Source: Salsipaludibacter sp038233055
GTDB taxonomy: Bacteria; Actinomycetota; Nitriliruptoria; Nitriliruptorales; Nitriliruptoraceae
DNA length: 64,000 nt
Assembly (NCBI GenBank): GCA_038233055.1
Contig: JBBSMS010000001.1
Location: forward strand, 25,793 to 89,792
Direction of reading: 5' to 3'
The stretch's first letter is position 1. Each line of letters starts with the position of its first letter. The position numbers were made by a program, and so were the translations under genes. Shown one piece after another: positions 54,055-63,832 of the stretch. The notes under the pieces are model-generated. The model was given only the letters and a program-made list of their open reading frames with translations, was not told the DNA's origin and made no database searches.

Positions 54055-55974
54055 GTGGCGACCAACCCGGCGACGACCTTCCGCCCTGCACCGTCGACGA
54101 TCCCTGACGAACCGGGCAGCTACCAGTTCAAGGACGTCGACGGCCGGGTGATCTACGTCGGCAAGGCGAAGTCGCTGCGCAGCCGGGTCAGCAGCTACTT
54201 CGGCGCGTGGCACAACATCCAGCCCCGCACCCGCGCGATGCTGCGGGCCGCGCGGGCGGTGGAGTGGATCGTGGTCGACAACGAGGTCGACGCACTGCAC
54301 CTCGAATACACCCTGATCCAGCGCCACCGCCCGCGCTACAACGTCCGGTACCGCGACGACAAGTCCTATCCGCACCTGGTGCTGACCACCTCCAAGGAGG
54401 TGCCACGTGCCCGCGTGGCCCGGGGTCGGGTCGCAAGGGGTGATCGCAAGTTCGGTCCCTACGCGCATGCCTACGCCATCCGCGAGACGCTTGACCTGCT
54501 CACCCGTCTGTTTCCCGTCCGCACCTGTTCCAAGGGCGTCTACCAACGGGCCGAGCGCTCCGGCCGCCCGTGCCTGCTGGCCGACATCGGGAAGTGCGCC
54601 GCGCCCTGTGTCGACCGCATCAGCCACGACGACCATCGGGCCCTGGTCGACGACCTCGGTGACTTTCTCGACGGCACCACCACCGAGGAGGTGCTGGGCC
54701 GACTCGAGACCGAGATGGACCGGGCCGCCGCCGACCTCAACTTCGAGAGCGCCGCCCGCCTGCGGGACCAGCTGCGCGACGCCCGGCGGGTGCTGGCGCG
54801 CCAGCAGATGGTGTCGGAGCGCGGCGACGACTTCGACGTGGTGGCCGTCCACGGCGACGAACTGGAGGCGGCGGTCCAGGCCTTCTTCGTGCGCAACGGC
54901 CGGGTCATGGGCCGCAAGGGCTGGATCGTGGACAAGGTCGAGGACCTGACCGCGGAACAGCTGATGGCCTCGTTCCTGCTCCAGCTGTACACCGAACGAT
55001 CCGACAGCATCCCCCCGAAGGTGCTGGTCGACACGCTGCCGGACGAGCCCGACATCCTCGGCGCCTTGCTGGCCGACGTCCGCAACTCACACCAGACCGG
55101 TCCCGGCCGACCCGCGTCCAGCGTGGGGTTCACGGTGCCGCAGCGCGGCGACAGGGTGGACCTGGTCCGCACGGTCGCCGACAACGCCCGCCAGGCCTTC
55201 CAACGCCACCGGTTGCGCCGCGCCAGCGACTTCACGACCCGGTCGGCGGCCCTGCGCGAACTCCAGGAGGCCCTCGGGCTGGCTGACGCACCGCTGCGGA
55301 TCGAGTGCTACGACATCTCGCACCTGGGCGGGACCGAGGTGGTGGCATCGATGGTGGTGTTCGAGGACGGGCTGGCGCGCAAGGACGCCTACCGCCGGTT
55401 CAAGCTGTCCGACGACCGCAACGACGACTTCGCCGCCATGGAGGAGGTGATCCGCCGTCGGTTCCAGCGCCTGGTCGACGACCGCGCGGACCCGGACGCC
55501 GATCCGGACAAGTTCGCCTACCCGCCGGGGCTCGTGGTCATCGACGGGGGACCGGGCCAGTTGTCGGCCGCCCTGTCCGGGTTCGGCGCGGTGCAGCCGC
55601 CGGACCCCGACGACGACGTGCTGGACGCGGTGTCGTTCACGGCGCTGGCCAAGCGCTTCGAGGAACTCCACCTCCCGCATCGCAGCCGGCCGGTCGTCCT
55701 GCCCCGCAACTCCGATGCGCTCTACCTCGTGCAACAGGTCCGCGACGAGGCCCACCGGTTCGCGGTCACCTACCAGCGCACCCGTCGTCGCCGGGCGGTC
55801 ACCACCAGCGAACTGGAGGAGATCGAGGGGATCGGTCCGACCCGGCGCCGGGCGCTGCTGCGACGGTTCGGGTCCAGCAAGGCGATCGCGGAGGCCTCGG
55901 CGACCGAACTGACCCGGGTCGCGGGCATCTCCGCCACCCTCGCCGAGCGCATCAAGGAACAACTCCGCGGGTGA
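54055..55974 (+). CDS. uvrC: Excinuclease ABC subunit C
   Basis: A 639-residue nuclease making both incisions at UvrB-marked damage. The N-terminal GIY-YIG domain is PGSYQFKDVDGRVIYVGKAK, a cysteine cluster CSKGVYQRAERSGRPCLLADIGKCAAPC follows, the UVR domain is around 205-240, the RNase H-like endonuclease has IECYDISHLGGTEVVASMVV and VVIDGGPGQL, and a helix-hairpin-helix pair (IEGIGPTRRRALLRRFG) ends it. The GTG 54055 start is set by homology; a longer frame runs back through the uvrA echo. Two hairpins follow the stop. Confidence 0.95.
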   Translation: MATNPATTFRPAPSTIPDEPGSYQFKDVDGRVIYVGKAKSLRSRVSSYFGAWHNIQPRTRAMLRAARAVEWIVVDNEVDALHLEYTLIQRHRPRYNVRYRDDKSYPHLVLTTSKEVPRARVARGRVARGDRKFGPYAHAYAIRETLDLLTRLFPVRTCSKGVYQRAERSGRPCLLADIGKCAAPCVDRISHDDHRALVDDLGDFLDGTTTEEVLGRLETEMDRAAADLNFESAARLRDQLRDARRVLARQQMVSERGDDFDVVAVHGDELEAAVQAFFVRNGRVMGRKGWIVDKVEDLTAEQLMASFLLQLYTERSDSIPPKVLVDTLPDEPDILGALLADVRNSHQTGPGRPASSVGFTVPQRGDRVDLVRTVADNARQAFQRHRLRRASDFTTRSAALRELQEALGLADAPLRIECYDISHLGGTEVVASMVVFEDGLARKDAYRRFKLSDDRNDDFAAMEEVIRRRFQRLVDDRADPDADPDKFAYPPGLVVIDGGPGQLSAALSGFGAVQPPDPDDDVLDAVSFTALAKRFEELHLPHRSRPVVLPRNSDALYLVQQVRDEAHRFAVTYQRTRRRRAVTTSELEEIEGIGPTRRRALLRRFGSSKAIAEASATELTRVAGISATLAERIKEQLRG

Positions 55975-55977
55975 TCG

Positions 55978-56029
55978 CCTGCCGCTCGCTTCGCTCGGGC
56001 AGGTTTGAGAACTCGCTCCGCTCGTTCTC
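55978..56029 (+). terminator. Two stem-loops after uvrC (dispersed repeat family)
   Basis: CCTGCC/GGCAGG (55978-55983 with 55998-56003) encloses GCTCGCTTCGCTCG, and GAGAAC/GTTCTC (56007-56012 with 56024-56029) encloses TCGCTCCGCTC. The same arms and loops occur in reverse orientation at 2343-2439. They probably terminate uvrC before the separate rapZ promoter (TAGGAT at about 56066). Confidence 0.6.
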
Positions 56030-56097
56030 ACGCCGCATCCGTGATCGGCCCCGGCGCTGACCATTAGGATTGCCTCCCAACGAGCCCGGGAGGCCCC

Positions 56098-57075
56098 ATG
56101 GTCCCAGACGTCGCCACCGACCACCCCCCGGAGGATGCCGTGGTCACCCCCGACGACCTCGCCGCCGCCCGCGACGCCGAAGCCGAGGCCGAGGCCGAGG
56201 GTGACCTCGAACGACCCCGGATCGTCATCATCACCGGGTTGTCGGGTGCGGGCCGGACCCAGGCCGCCAAGGTGGTCGAGGACCTCGACTACTTCGTGAT
56301 CGACAACCTCCCGCCGGCCCTGATCCCCAAGGTCCGCGACCTCGCGTTCGGCCCGGGCGGTGGGGTAGAACGACTGGCCGTCGTGGCCGACGTGCGCGGA
56401 CGCGCGTTCTTCCCCGACCTGGTCGAGGTGGTCCGGACCCTCGGGGCCGAGGGCGCGAACGTGCGCATCGTGTACCTGGAGGCCGACGACGACACCCTGG
56501 TGTCGCGGTTCGAGTCCACCCGGCGCCGCCATCCCGCCGCCACCGAAGACCAGGGCGTGCTGGAGGCGATCCGGGCCGAGCGCCAGCAGATGGTCGAGAT
56601 CCGCGGGATGTCCGACATCGTCGTGGACACCAGCGACCTCAACGTCCACGAACTCCGGGATCGCGTCATCGGCCTGCTGGGGGACGAGGCCCACGCCCGG
56701 TTGCGGGTCAAGGTGCTGTCGTTCGGGTTCAAGTACGGCTCGCCGCGGGACGCCGACATGGTCATGGACGTCCGATTCCTTCCCAACCCGCACTGGGTCG
56801 AGGCGCTGCGACCGTTCACCGGCCTGGACGAACCGGTCCGCAGTTACGTCTTCGACCAGCCCGAGACCAGCCCGTTCGTCGACGCCTTCGAGGACCTGCT
56901 GGAGGTGGTCGTCCCGGGGTACGTGGGGGAGGGCAAGCGCTACCTCACGATCGCCATCGGCTGCACCGGCGGGAAACACCGATCGGTTGCCATCGCGGAG
57001 CACGTGGCCGACTACCTGGCCTCCACGATCGACCAACCCGTCGTCGTCGCGCACCGGGACGTGGGCCGGGCATGA
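56098..57075 (+). CDS. rapZ: RNase adapter RapZ family protein
   Basis: A 325-residue P-loop protein: VIITGLSGAGRTQAAKVVEDL with Arg in place of the Walker Lys (usual in actinobacteria), YFVIDNLPPALIP, DVRGRAFFPDLVE, and the C-terminal sensing domain FGFKYGSPRDADMVMDVRFLPNPHW and IGCTGGKHRSVAIAEH. The family binds nucleotides and, in enterobacteria, glucosamine-6-phosphate and a small RNA; the actinobacterial role is not established. GGGAGG is 4 bases before the ATG. Translationally coupled (ATGA) to yvcK. The first 35 residues are an acidic extension. Confidence 0.93.
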   Translation: MVPDVATDHPPEDAVVTPDDLAAARDAEAEAEAEGDLERPRIVIITGLSGAGRTQAAKVVEDLDYFVIDNLPPALIPKVRDLAFGPGGGVERLAVVADVRGRAFFPDLVEVVRTLGAEGANVRIVYLEADDDTLVSRFESTRRRHPAATEDQGVLEAIRAERQQMVEIRGMSDIVVDTSDLNVHELRDRVIGLLGDEAHARLRVKVLSFGFKYGSPRDADMVMDVRFLPNPHWVEALRPFTGLDEPVRSYVFDQPETSPFVDAFEDLLEVVVPGYVGEGKRYLTIAIGCTGGKHRSVAIAEHVADYLASTIDQPVVVAHRDVGRA

Positions 57076-58139
57076 TCGCTCCGGCCGACACCCGGGTCAC
57101 CGCGATCGGCGGTGGACACGGACTGTCGCGGACACTCGCGGCGCTGTGCCACCTCGGCCTGTCGCCGACCGCGGTCGTGTCGATCGCCGACGACGGGGGC
57201 TCGTCCGGCCGCCTGCGGCGGGACTACGGCGGGGCACCGCCGGGCGACCTGCGACGGGCCCTGTCCACGCTGGTGCGGGACCCGGTCTCGCGGCACCTGT
57301 TGGAACACCGGTTCCCATCCGGGGAACTGGCTGGTCATGCCTTGGGGAACCTCCTGCTGCTTGCCGCCGCCGAGATCCACGGCGGTGACCTCGAACGCGG
57401 ACTGGAGGTGTTGGGGGGCGTCTTCGGGACCCGTGGCCGGGTCGTGCCGGCAGCGCTGGAACCGGTCGACCTGGACGCGGACCTGCGCGACGGGAGCCGG
57501 GTCCACGGCCAGAAGGCGATCACCGGCACGTCCGGGCTCCAACGTGTGCGGCTCGATCCACCCGGCGTTCCGGCGGCACCGGGGGCCTTGCAGGCCGTGC
57601 GGGAAGCCGACGCCGTCGTGCTCGGCCCCGGCTCGCTCTTCACGTCCCTGCTGCCCCCGCTGCTGCTGGCGGGAATGGCGGACGCGCTGGCCGAGACGTC
57701 CGCGACGACCATCCTGGTCGCCAACATCCGCGAGCAGCCGGGCGAGACCACCGGGATGGACCTGGCCGACCACCTCGACGTGCTCTTCGCCCACCTGCCC
57801 GCGGGGCTGCGGCTGGACGTGCTGGTCGCCAACTCCCAGCCCCACGACCGCGTCGCGCCCGCGCTCGCACCGATCACGTCCCATCCGCGCATCGACCGGG
57901 TGGTCACGGCCCGGATCGCGGACGACACGGGTGGCCACGAGGCCACCGCACTGGCCGCGGTGCTGGACCTCCTGCTCGTCGGGTCGCCTTCGGCAGCGTC
58001 GATCTCGTCCTCCGGGGCGTCGCCCATCGGGCGGCCTGACCGGGCCGACGCGAGCCCGGTCGGCACCGACTCGTCCGGACCGAGCCCGGAGCCCAGTGAC
58101 CTCGAACCCGGCCACCCATCACCGTCGGGCGGGTCGTGA
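57072..58139 (+). CDS. YvcK/CofD-like gluconeogenesis and cell-shape factor
   Basis: A 355-residue protein with the CofD-like Rossmann fold: VTAIGGGHGLSRTLAALC, VVSIADDGGSSGRLRRDYGGAPPGD, FPSGELAGHALGNLLL, VVLGPGSLFTSLLP and VANIREQPGETTGMDLADH. Family members bind UDP-sugars and are needed for growth on gluconeogenic carbon and for wall synthesis. The final 45 residues are a Ser/Pro-rich extension. The order rapZ-yvcK-whiA is conserved across Gram-positive bacteria. Confidence 0.93.
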   Translation: MIAPADTRVTAIGGGHGLSRTLAALCHLGLSPTAVVSIADDGGSSGRLRRDYGGAPPGDLRRALSTLVRDPVSRHLLEHRFPSGELAGHALGNLLLLAAAEIHGGDLERGLEVLGGVFGTRGRVVPAALEPVDLDADLRDGSRVHGQKAITGTSGLQRVRLDPPGVPAAPGALQAVREADAVVLGPGSLFTSLLPPLLLAGMADALAETSATTILVANIREQPGETTGMDLADHLDVLFAHLPAGLRLDVLVANSQPHDRVAPALAPITSHPRIDRVVTARIADDTGGHEATALAAVLDLLLVGSPSAASISSSGASPIGRPDRADASPVGTDSSGPSPEPSDLEPGHPSPSGGS

Positions 58140-58140
58140 G

Positions 58141-59082
58141 GTGTCCGACGACCCCGACATCGTCTCCGTCCGCCAGGAACTGAACACCGCCCCGATCGTG
58201 GACCCGGGCGTGGAACTGGCCGTCCTCGCCCGGGTCGGCGGGACCTGGCGCCGCCGCGGCACCGACCACGGGATGGTCACCGAGGTGGCCATCTCGTCGA
58301 CGTCGGGAGCAGTCGTGCGTCGGGCCGTGGCGCTGGCGGCGGCTGTCGGGCTGCCGCGGCCGGAGGTGGCGATGCGGGCCGCCGGGGGCCTGCGCCGCAA
58401 GATCGAGTGGGCGACGACGTTCCGCGCAGCCACCCTGTGGGACCTGGGCGTGGTCACCGACACGGGCGCACCGGTCGCGGGCCTGCCGGCGAACGCGTCG
58501 AACGCGCCGTGGGCCACGGTCCGGGCCGCGCTGCTGGCCGCCGGTTCGGTGTCGTCGCCCCGGCGCGAGGCCCACCTCGAGATCCGACTGCCGTCGACCC
58601 CGGCCACCCTGGACCTGGCCGACCTGCTGCGGGACGCCGGTCACGCCGGCCGCGCCGACGAGGAGCGCGACCGGGTCGTCGTCAAGGCACGGGCCGACGT
58701 GATCGCCATCCTGGCCGGGGCCGGGGCGCCCGTGGCGGCCGCCGCACACCAGCGCCACCACGACCTGCGCCAACTGCGCAATCGCGCGACCCGCCTGGCC
58801 AACGCCGACGCCGCGAACGTCGCCCGCTCCGTCGACGCCGCGCACGACCAGGTCGAGGCCTTGCAGGGCCTGGTCGACGCGGTGGGATGGGACGTGCTTC
58901 CCGACGACCTGCGAGCCGTCGGGTTGGCCCGGCTGGTCAACCCGAGCGCCTCGCTGTCCGACCTCGGGGCCCTCGTCGACCCCCCGTTGGCGAAGTCGAC
59001 GGTCCACCGTCGGCTGGCCCGCCTGCGCGAACTCGCCCGGCGCCACGCCGAGACCGGGTCGTTGGCCGACCCGATGGCCTAG
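58141..59082 (+). CDS. whiA: Sporulation/cell-division regulator WhiA
   Basis: A 313-residue DNA-binding protein. The N-terminal LAGLIDADG-like domain includes TEVAISSTSGAVVRRAVALAA and GLRRKIEWATT, without nuclease acidic residues. The C-terminal helix-turn-helix is SLSDLGALVDPPLAKSTVHRRLARL. WhiA in Streptomyces works with WhiB to control septation genes; in non-sporulating relatives it affects division. The GTG follows the yvcK stop by one base. Linker region (ANADAANVARSVDAAHDQV) matches the conserved helix between domains. Confidence 0.93.
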   Translation: MSDDPDIVSVRQELNTAPIVDPGVELAVLARVGGTWRRRGTDHGMVTEVAISSTSGAVVRRAVALAAAVGLPRPEVAMRAAGGLRRKIEWATTFRAATLWDLGVVTDTGAPVAGLPANASNAPWATVRAALLAAGSVSSPRREAHLEIRLPSTPATLDLADLLRDAGHAGRADEERDRVVVKARADVIAILAGAGAPVAAAAHQRHHDLRQLRNRATRLANADAANVARSVDAAHDQVEALQGLVDAVGWDVLPDDLRAVGLARLVNPSASLSDLGALVDPPLAKSTVHRRLARLRELARRHAETGSLADPMA

Positions 59083-59176
59083 TTGGCAGTCCGTCCCGTC
59101 GAGACGACGCCCGGATCACGGCGGTCCGCGTGCAGGTGGGCGATCGGCGGACGGCCGGGCCTCGTGGCGCCGGGCC

Positions 59177-59195
59177 GGGTCGCTAGGGTCGACCC
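59177..59195. promoter_or_regulatory. Palindrome over a -10 hexamer upstream of gap
   Basis: GGGTCG and CGACCC arms surround CTAGGGT, and the TAGGGT -10-like hexamer (59184-59189) lies inside. Its centre is 85 bases upstream of the gap start. A repressor here would control the gap-pgk operon; the regulator is unknown. Confidence 0.4.
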
Positions 59196-59270
59196 GAGCA
59201 CCACCGACCTCGCCGACACCGCGCCACTCGACCTCCACCCCGACGACCTTCCACCAGCAGGAGTTCCCCC

Positions 59271-60269
<999 letters not shown>

Positions 60270-60298
60270 TGGTCGCCGCACGCCACGACGGGTCTGGG

Positions 60299-60337
60299 AT
60301 CCGTGCCGTGGCCACCTACGTGGGCCAGTCGCTGTGA
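60299..60337 (+). pseudogene. Degenerate copy of the gap 3' end
   Basis: Read in one frame these bases give IRAVATYVGQSL and a stop, closely resembling the end of the true gap product, LVDLTTFVGESL. The last 24 bases match gap at 19 positions. The echo's TGA overlaps the pgk GTG start, as expected if it is the original gap end and the present gap arose by tandem duplication. The segment is short, so chance similarity cannot be excluded. Confidence 0.45.
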
Positions 60338-61521
60338 CCACGGCGGACCTCCCCGGCATCGACGCCCTCGATGTCGCCGGACGACGCGTGTTCCTGCGCG
60401 CCGACCTCAACGCCCCGCTCGAGGACGGCGAGGTCGTCGACGACCTGCGACTGCAATCGGCGCTGCCGACCCTGCGCGACCTGCTGGACCGCGGTGCACG
60501 CGTCGTCATGGCGTCGCACCTCGGTCGCCCCGGGGGCAGGGTGGACCCGCAGTACTCGTTGGCCCCGGTCGCCCGTCACCTGTCCGAGCTGATGGGCCGG
60601 AACGTGCCGTTGGCCACCGACGTGGTCGGCGACGACGCACGGGCCCGTGTGGACGCGCTCGGGGAGGGGAACGTCGTGCTGCTCGAGAACCTCCGCTTCG
60701 ACCCGGGGGAGAAGGCCGACGACCCCGACTTCGCCGACGCATTGGCCGAGCTCTGCGACGTCTACGTCGGGGACGCCTTCGGGGCGGCCCACCGCGCCCA
60801 TGCCTCCATCGTCGGCCTGCCACATCGTCGGCGCGGTGTGGCCGGGCACCTGCTGCTGCGCGAGGTGGAGGTGCTGGGCGGGCTGCTCGAGGACCCGAAG
60901 TCGCCCTATGTCGCGATCCTCGGCGGCGCCAAGGTCAGCGACAAACTCGGCGTACTCGACAACCTGCTCGGGAAGGTCGACGTCCTGGCGGTCGGCGGCG
61001 CGATGTGCTTCACCTTCCTGGCGTCGCAGGGGCTGTCTATCGGGACGTCCCGGGTCGAACACGACCAGGTCGACGCCGTCGCCGGTCTGGTGGCTGCGGC
61101 CCGAGACCGGGGAGTGGAGGTGATCCTGCCCACCGACGTGGTCGTGGCACCCGAGTTCGACGCACATGCCCCCGCCACGACCGTGGACGCCGACGACATG
61201 CCCGACGACCAGATAGGCCTCGACATCGGCCCGGCCACGACGGCCGCGATCGCCACGGCCGTCGGCGACGCCGCACAGGTGTTCTGGAACGGGCCGATGG
61301 GCGTGTTCGAGTGGGAGGCGTTCGCGGCCGGGACCCGCGGGGTCGCCGACGCCATGGCCGCGACGGACGCGTTCACGGTCGTGGGCGGTGGCGACTCCGC
61401 CGCGGCCATCCGCAGCATGGGCCTGGCCGACCGGGTGGACCATGTCTCGACGGGCGGCGGTGCTGCACTGGAACTGCTCGAGGGCACGGACCTGCCGGGC
61501 GTGGCCGTCCTGAGGATCTGA
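60334..61521 (+). CDS. pgk: Phosphoglycerate kinase
   Basis: A 395-residue ATP-forming glycolytic kinase. N-terminal domain: RVFLRADLNAPLEDGEVVDD, ASHLGRPGG, LLENLRFDPGEK, VGDAFGAAHRAHAS. C-terminal domain: ILGGAKVSDKLGVLDNLL, FWNGPMGVFEWEAFAAGT, VVGGGDSAAAI and HVSTGGGAALELL. Length is standard. The GTG start overlaps the stop of the gap echo and is 64 bases past the real gap stop; no strong ribosome site is visible. Downstream the operon ends before a 228-base spacer. Confidence 0.95.
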   Translation: MTTADLPGIDALDVAGRRVFLRADLNAPLEDGEVVDDLRLQSALPTLRDLLDRGARVVMASHLGRPGGRVDPQYSLAPVARHLSELMGRNVPLATDVVGDDARARVDALGEGNVVLLENLRFDPGEKADDPDFADALAELCDVYVGDAFGAAHRAHASIVGLPHRRRGVAGHLLLREVEVLGGLLEDPKSPYVAILGGAKVSDKLGVLDNLLGKVDVLAVGGAMCFTFLASQGLSIGTSRVEHDQVDAVAGLVAAARDRGVEVILPTDVVVAPEFDAHAPATTVDADDMPDDQIGLDIGPATTAAIATAVGDAAQVFWNGPMGVFEWEAFAAGTRGVADAMAATDAFTVVGGGDSAAAIRSMGLADRVDHVSTGGGAALELLEGTDLPGVAVLRI

Positions 61522-61702
61522 CCGCACCCAGCTGACGTGCGGTAAGCGCGCGCCAGCGAACACCGCGTGCCCCTGCTGCCGATTGACCCCCATCCGCTAG
61601 CCTTCGGCCGAGGAACCGCCCTGATTCCGAGGTACCGGCGTCCGGCAAGCGAACACGTGATCGGACAATCCTCTCACGTCGTCGGTATGGTTTCCACATG
61701 GC

Positions 61703-61721
61703 TCCTACTGTGATCGTAGGA
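61703..61721. promoter_or_regulatory. Small inverted repeat in the leader of the binding-protein gene
   Basis: TCCTAC and GTAGGA flank TGTGATC, 29 bases before the start codon and just downstream of a TATGGT -10-like hexamer (61686-61691). It could be an operator or an mRNA leader hairpin. Confidence 0.35.
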
Positions 61722-61749
61722 CCCGACCTCTACAACAAGGACGCACTAG

Positions 61750-63627
61750 ATGAACACACCAAAGATGCGGCGCCTCGTCGGCGCCCTCGCGGTGAGTGCC
61801 CTCGTCCTCGCCGCGTGCGGCGGCGACGATGCCCAGCCCACCGAAACCGACACCGAGACCGCTCCGGACACCATGTCCGAGCCGACGTCCTCCAGCTCGG
61901 ACATGGCCTCCGAGCCGACGTCCTCCGGCTCGGACATGGCCTCCGAAACCCCGACCGGGGCCGGGACCGCCGCGCCGGCTGACGGGTACGACTGGAGCGA
62001 CGTCAATCGTCGCCGCGCCGTGTCGATGGCGATCAACCGGCAGGAGATCGTTGACGTCATCTTCCAGGGTTCACGTACCGTCGGCGATGACTTCTGGCCG
62101 AGCCTGTACCCCGGGTATCGCGGCGCTGATTTCTGCCCGAACCTGCAGTACAACCCGGAGGAGGCCAAGGCCCTGTGGGACGAGGCTGGCGGCGACGTCG
62201 GCCCCATCACCTTCTGGTTCAACTCGGGTTCCGGCCACGAGGAGTGGGTCGAGGCGGTGGCCAACCAGCTGACGAACAACCTCGGTCTGACCAGCCAGCC
62301 CCAGTTCGAGTCGCTGCTCTTCGGTGACTACCTCGACAAGCTGGACAACGGTGAGGTCGACGGTCCGTTCCGCCTCGGATGGCTGCAGGACTACCCGTCC
62401 CCGGGCAACTTCCTGGGTCCGCTCCACGCCACGGCTGGTTCGTCCAACGCCACCGGGTTCAGCAACGAGGACTTCGACGCCGCAGTCGCGGCCGGTGACT
62501 CCAAGTCGCTGGAGGACTCGATCGACGACTACCAGGCCGCCGGTGACATCCTGTGCGAAGAGGTGCCGATCTCGCCGATGTTCTTCGGCCTGCTCCAGAC
62601 CGTGCACTCCGAGAACGTCGCCAACGTCGAGTTCGACGCGTTCCAGGGCCTCAAGGCCACGCAGGTGACCGACGAGGACGGCGACGGCCAGGTGTCCATG
62701 TACATCTGTGAGCCGCAGAACTCGCTGTGGGGGTCGATGACCAACGAGACATGTGGCTCCGAGGTGGTAGGGGGCCTGTTCTCGGGGCTGTGGAGCCTCG
62801 ACAAGGAGTCCGGCGAGATCGTCTTCGACGACGTCGCCGAAGGCTTTGAGTCCAACGAGGATTCGACCGAGTTCACGATCAACCTGAAGGATGGTTGGAC
62901 GTTCCACGACGGGTCGCCCGTCACGGCGTCGTCGTTCGTGGACGCCTGGAACTGGGGCTCCTACGGACCCAACGCCGCAGCCAACAGTTACTTCTTCAGC
63001 CTGCTCGGGGCCGAGGGCTTCGACGACGTCTCGACCTGTGGGACCCGTGAGGCCACCCAGGAGGACGTCGATGCCGAGGCCGCCGCCGAGGTTGGCGAGG
63101 AGCTGCCTGACTGCGAGAACCAGCCGCCCAGCACCAACGAGGTGGCCGGGTTCGAGGCCGTGGACGACTCCACGATCAAGGTCTCGTTGACCGAGTCGTT
63201 CCCGCAGTTGCCGCTGGTCATGCTCTACAACGCCTTCGACCCGCTGCCGGAGTCGTTCTTCGCCGCGTCTGATGAGGGCACCGATGCCCTCAGCGCCTGG
63301 GGCGAGGCACCGGTCGGCAACGGTCCGTTCATGATCCCCGAGGGTGGGGGTTGGGCGCACAACGAACAGATCGCCACCGAGGTCTACCCGGACTACGGCG
63401 GTGAGGCGGCGAAGATCGACGCGCTGACCTACCAGATCTATGCGGAGGACACCACGGGGTACAACGACCTGCGCTCCGGTTCGTTGGACATCATGGACCA
63501 GATCCCGCTGGCCGAGATCACCGCGGCCAAGGACGAGTTCGGGGACCGCTACTCCGAGGAGGCGACATCGTCGTTCAACTACCTCGGGTTCCCGATCGAC
63601 CTGGAGCTGGCAGCCAGCTGGAACTGA
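61750..63627 (+). CDS. Circularly permuted peptide-type ABC substrate-binding lipoprotein (SBP family 5)
   Basis: A 625-residue lipoprotein: signal with lipobox LAAC (Cys23), then a Ser/Thr-rich linker with tandem MxSEPTSSxSD repeats (42-65). Residues 81-307 match what is normally the C-terminal half of DppA/OppA-like proteins (DVNRRRAVSMAINRQEIVD at 84, YNPEEAKALWDEAGG at 134). Residues 315-625 match the normal N-terminal half (YICEPQ, LKDGWTFHDGSPVTASSFVDAW at 379, PVGNGPF at 521, SFNYLGFPIDLE at 608), after which the protein stops. The order is therefore swapped at the loop between YLGFP and DVNRRRA. All segments of the fold are present. AAGGA precedes the ATG and a permease gene follows. 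Peptide or oligosaccharide could be the ligand. Confidence 0.85.
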   Translation: MNTPKMRRLVGALAVSALVLAACGGDDAQPTETDTETAPDTMSEPTSSSSDMASEPTSSGSDMASETPTGAGTAAPADGYDWSDVNRRRAVSMAINRQEIVDVIFQGSRTVGDDFWPSLYPGYRGADFCPNLQYNPEEAKALWDEAGGDVGPITFWFNSGSGHEEWVEAVANQLTNNLGLTSQPQFESLLFGDYLDKLDNGEVDGPFRLGWLQDYPSPGNFLGPLHATAGSSNATGFSNEDFDAAVAAGDSKSLEDSIDDYQAAGDILCEEVPISPMFFGLLQTVHSENVANVEFDAFQGLKATQVTDEDGDGQVSMYICEPQNSLWGSMTNETCGSEVVGGLFSGLWSLDKESGEIVFDDVAEGFESNEDSTEFTINLKDGWTFHDGSPVTASSFVDAWNWGSYGPNAAANSYFFSLLGAEGFDDVSTCGTREATQEDVDAEAAAEVGEELPDCENQPPSTNEVAGFEAVDDSTIKVSLTESFPQLPLVMLYNAFDPLPESFFAASDEGTDALSAWGEAPVGNGPFMIPEGGGWAHNEQIATEVYPDYGGEAAKIDALTYQIYAEDTTGYNDLRSGSLDIMDQIPLAEITAAKDEFGDRYSEEATSSFNYLGFPIDLELAASWN

Positions 63628-63645
63628 TCGGCTGAGCACGACCTG

Positions 63646-63685
63646 ACGGTGGAGGGGAGCAGGGAAACCTGCTCCCCTCCACCGT
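63646..63685 (+). terminator. Strong stem-loop between binding-protein and permease genes
   Basis: A perfect 18-bp stem (63646-63663 with 63668-63685) closes on a GAAA tetraloop, starting 19 bases after the stop codon. No T run follows. It probably terminates most transcripts or protects the upstream mRNA 3' end, giving more binding protein than permease. Confidence 0.8.
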
Positions 63686-63832
63686 TGTGTTGGCCCCGCC
63701 AACTGCGGGGTTGTGTGTCGGGGACGTTGCGCTCTGCGAACGATGTGTCGTCACGGAACATGCTCATCCGACGGATGGGTGTCCGCGTCTCCATCTCCGT
63801 CTAGGCTCACGGGCAGTGACCTGGGAGGCTGC

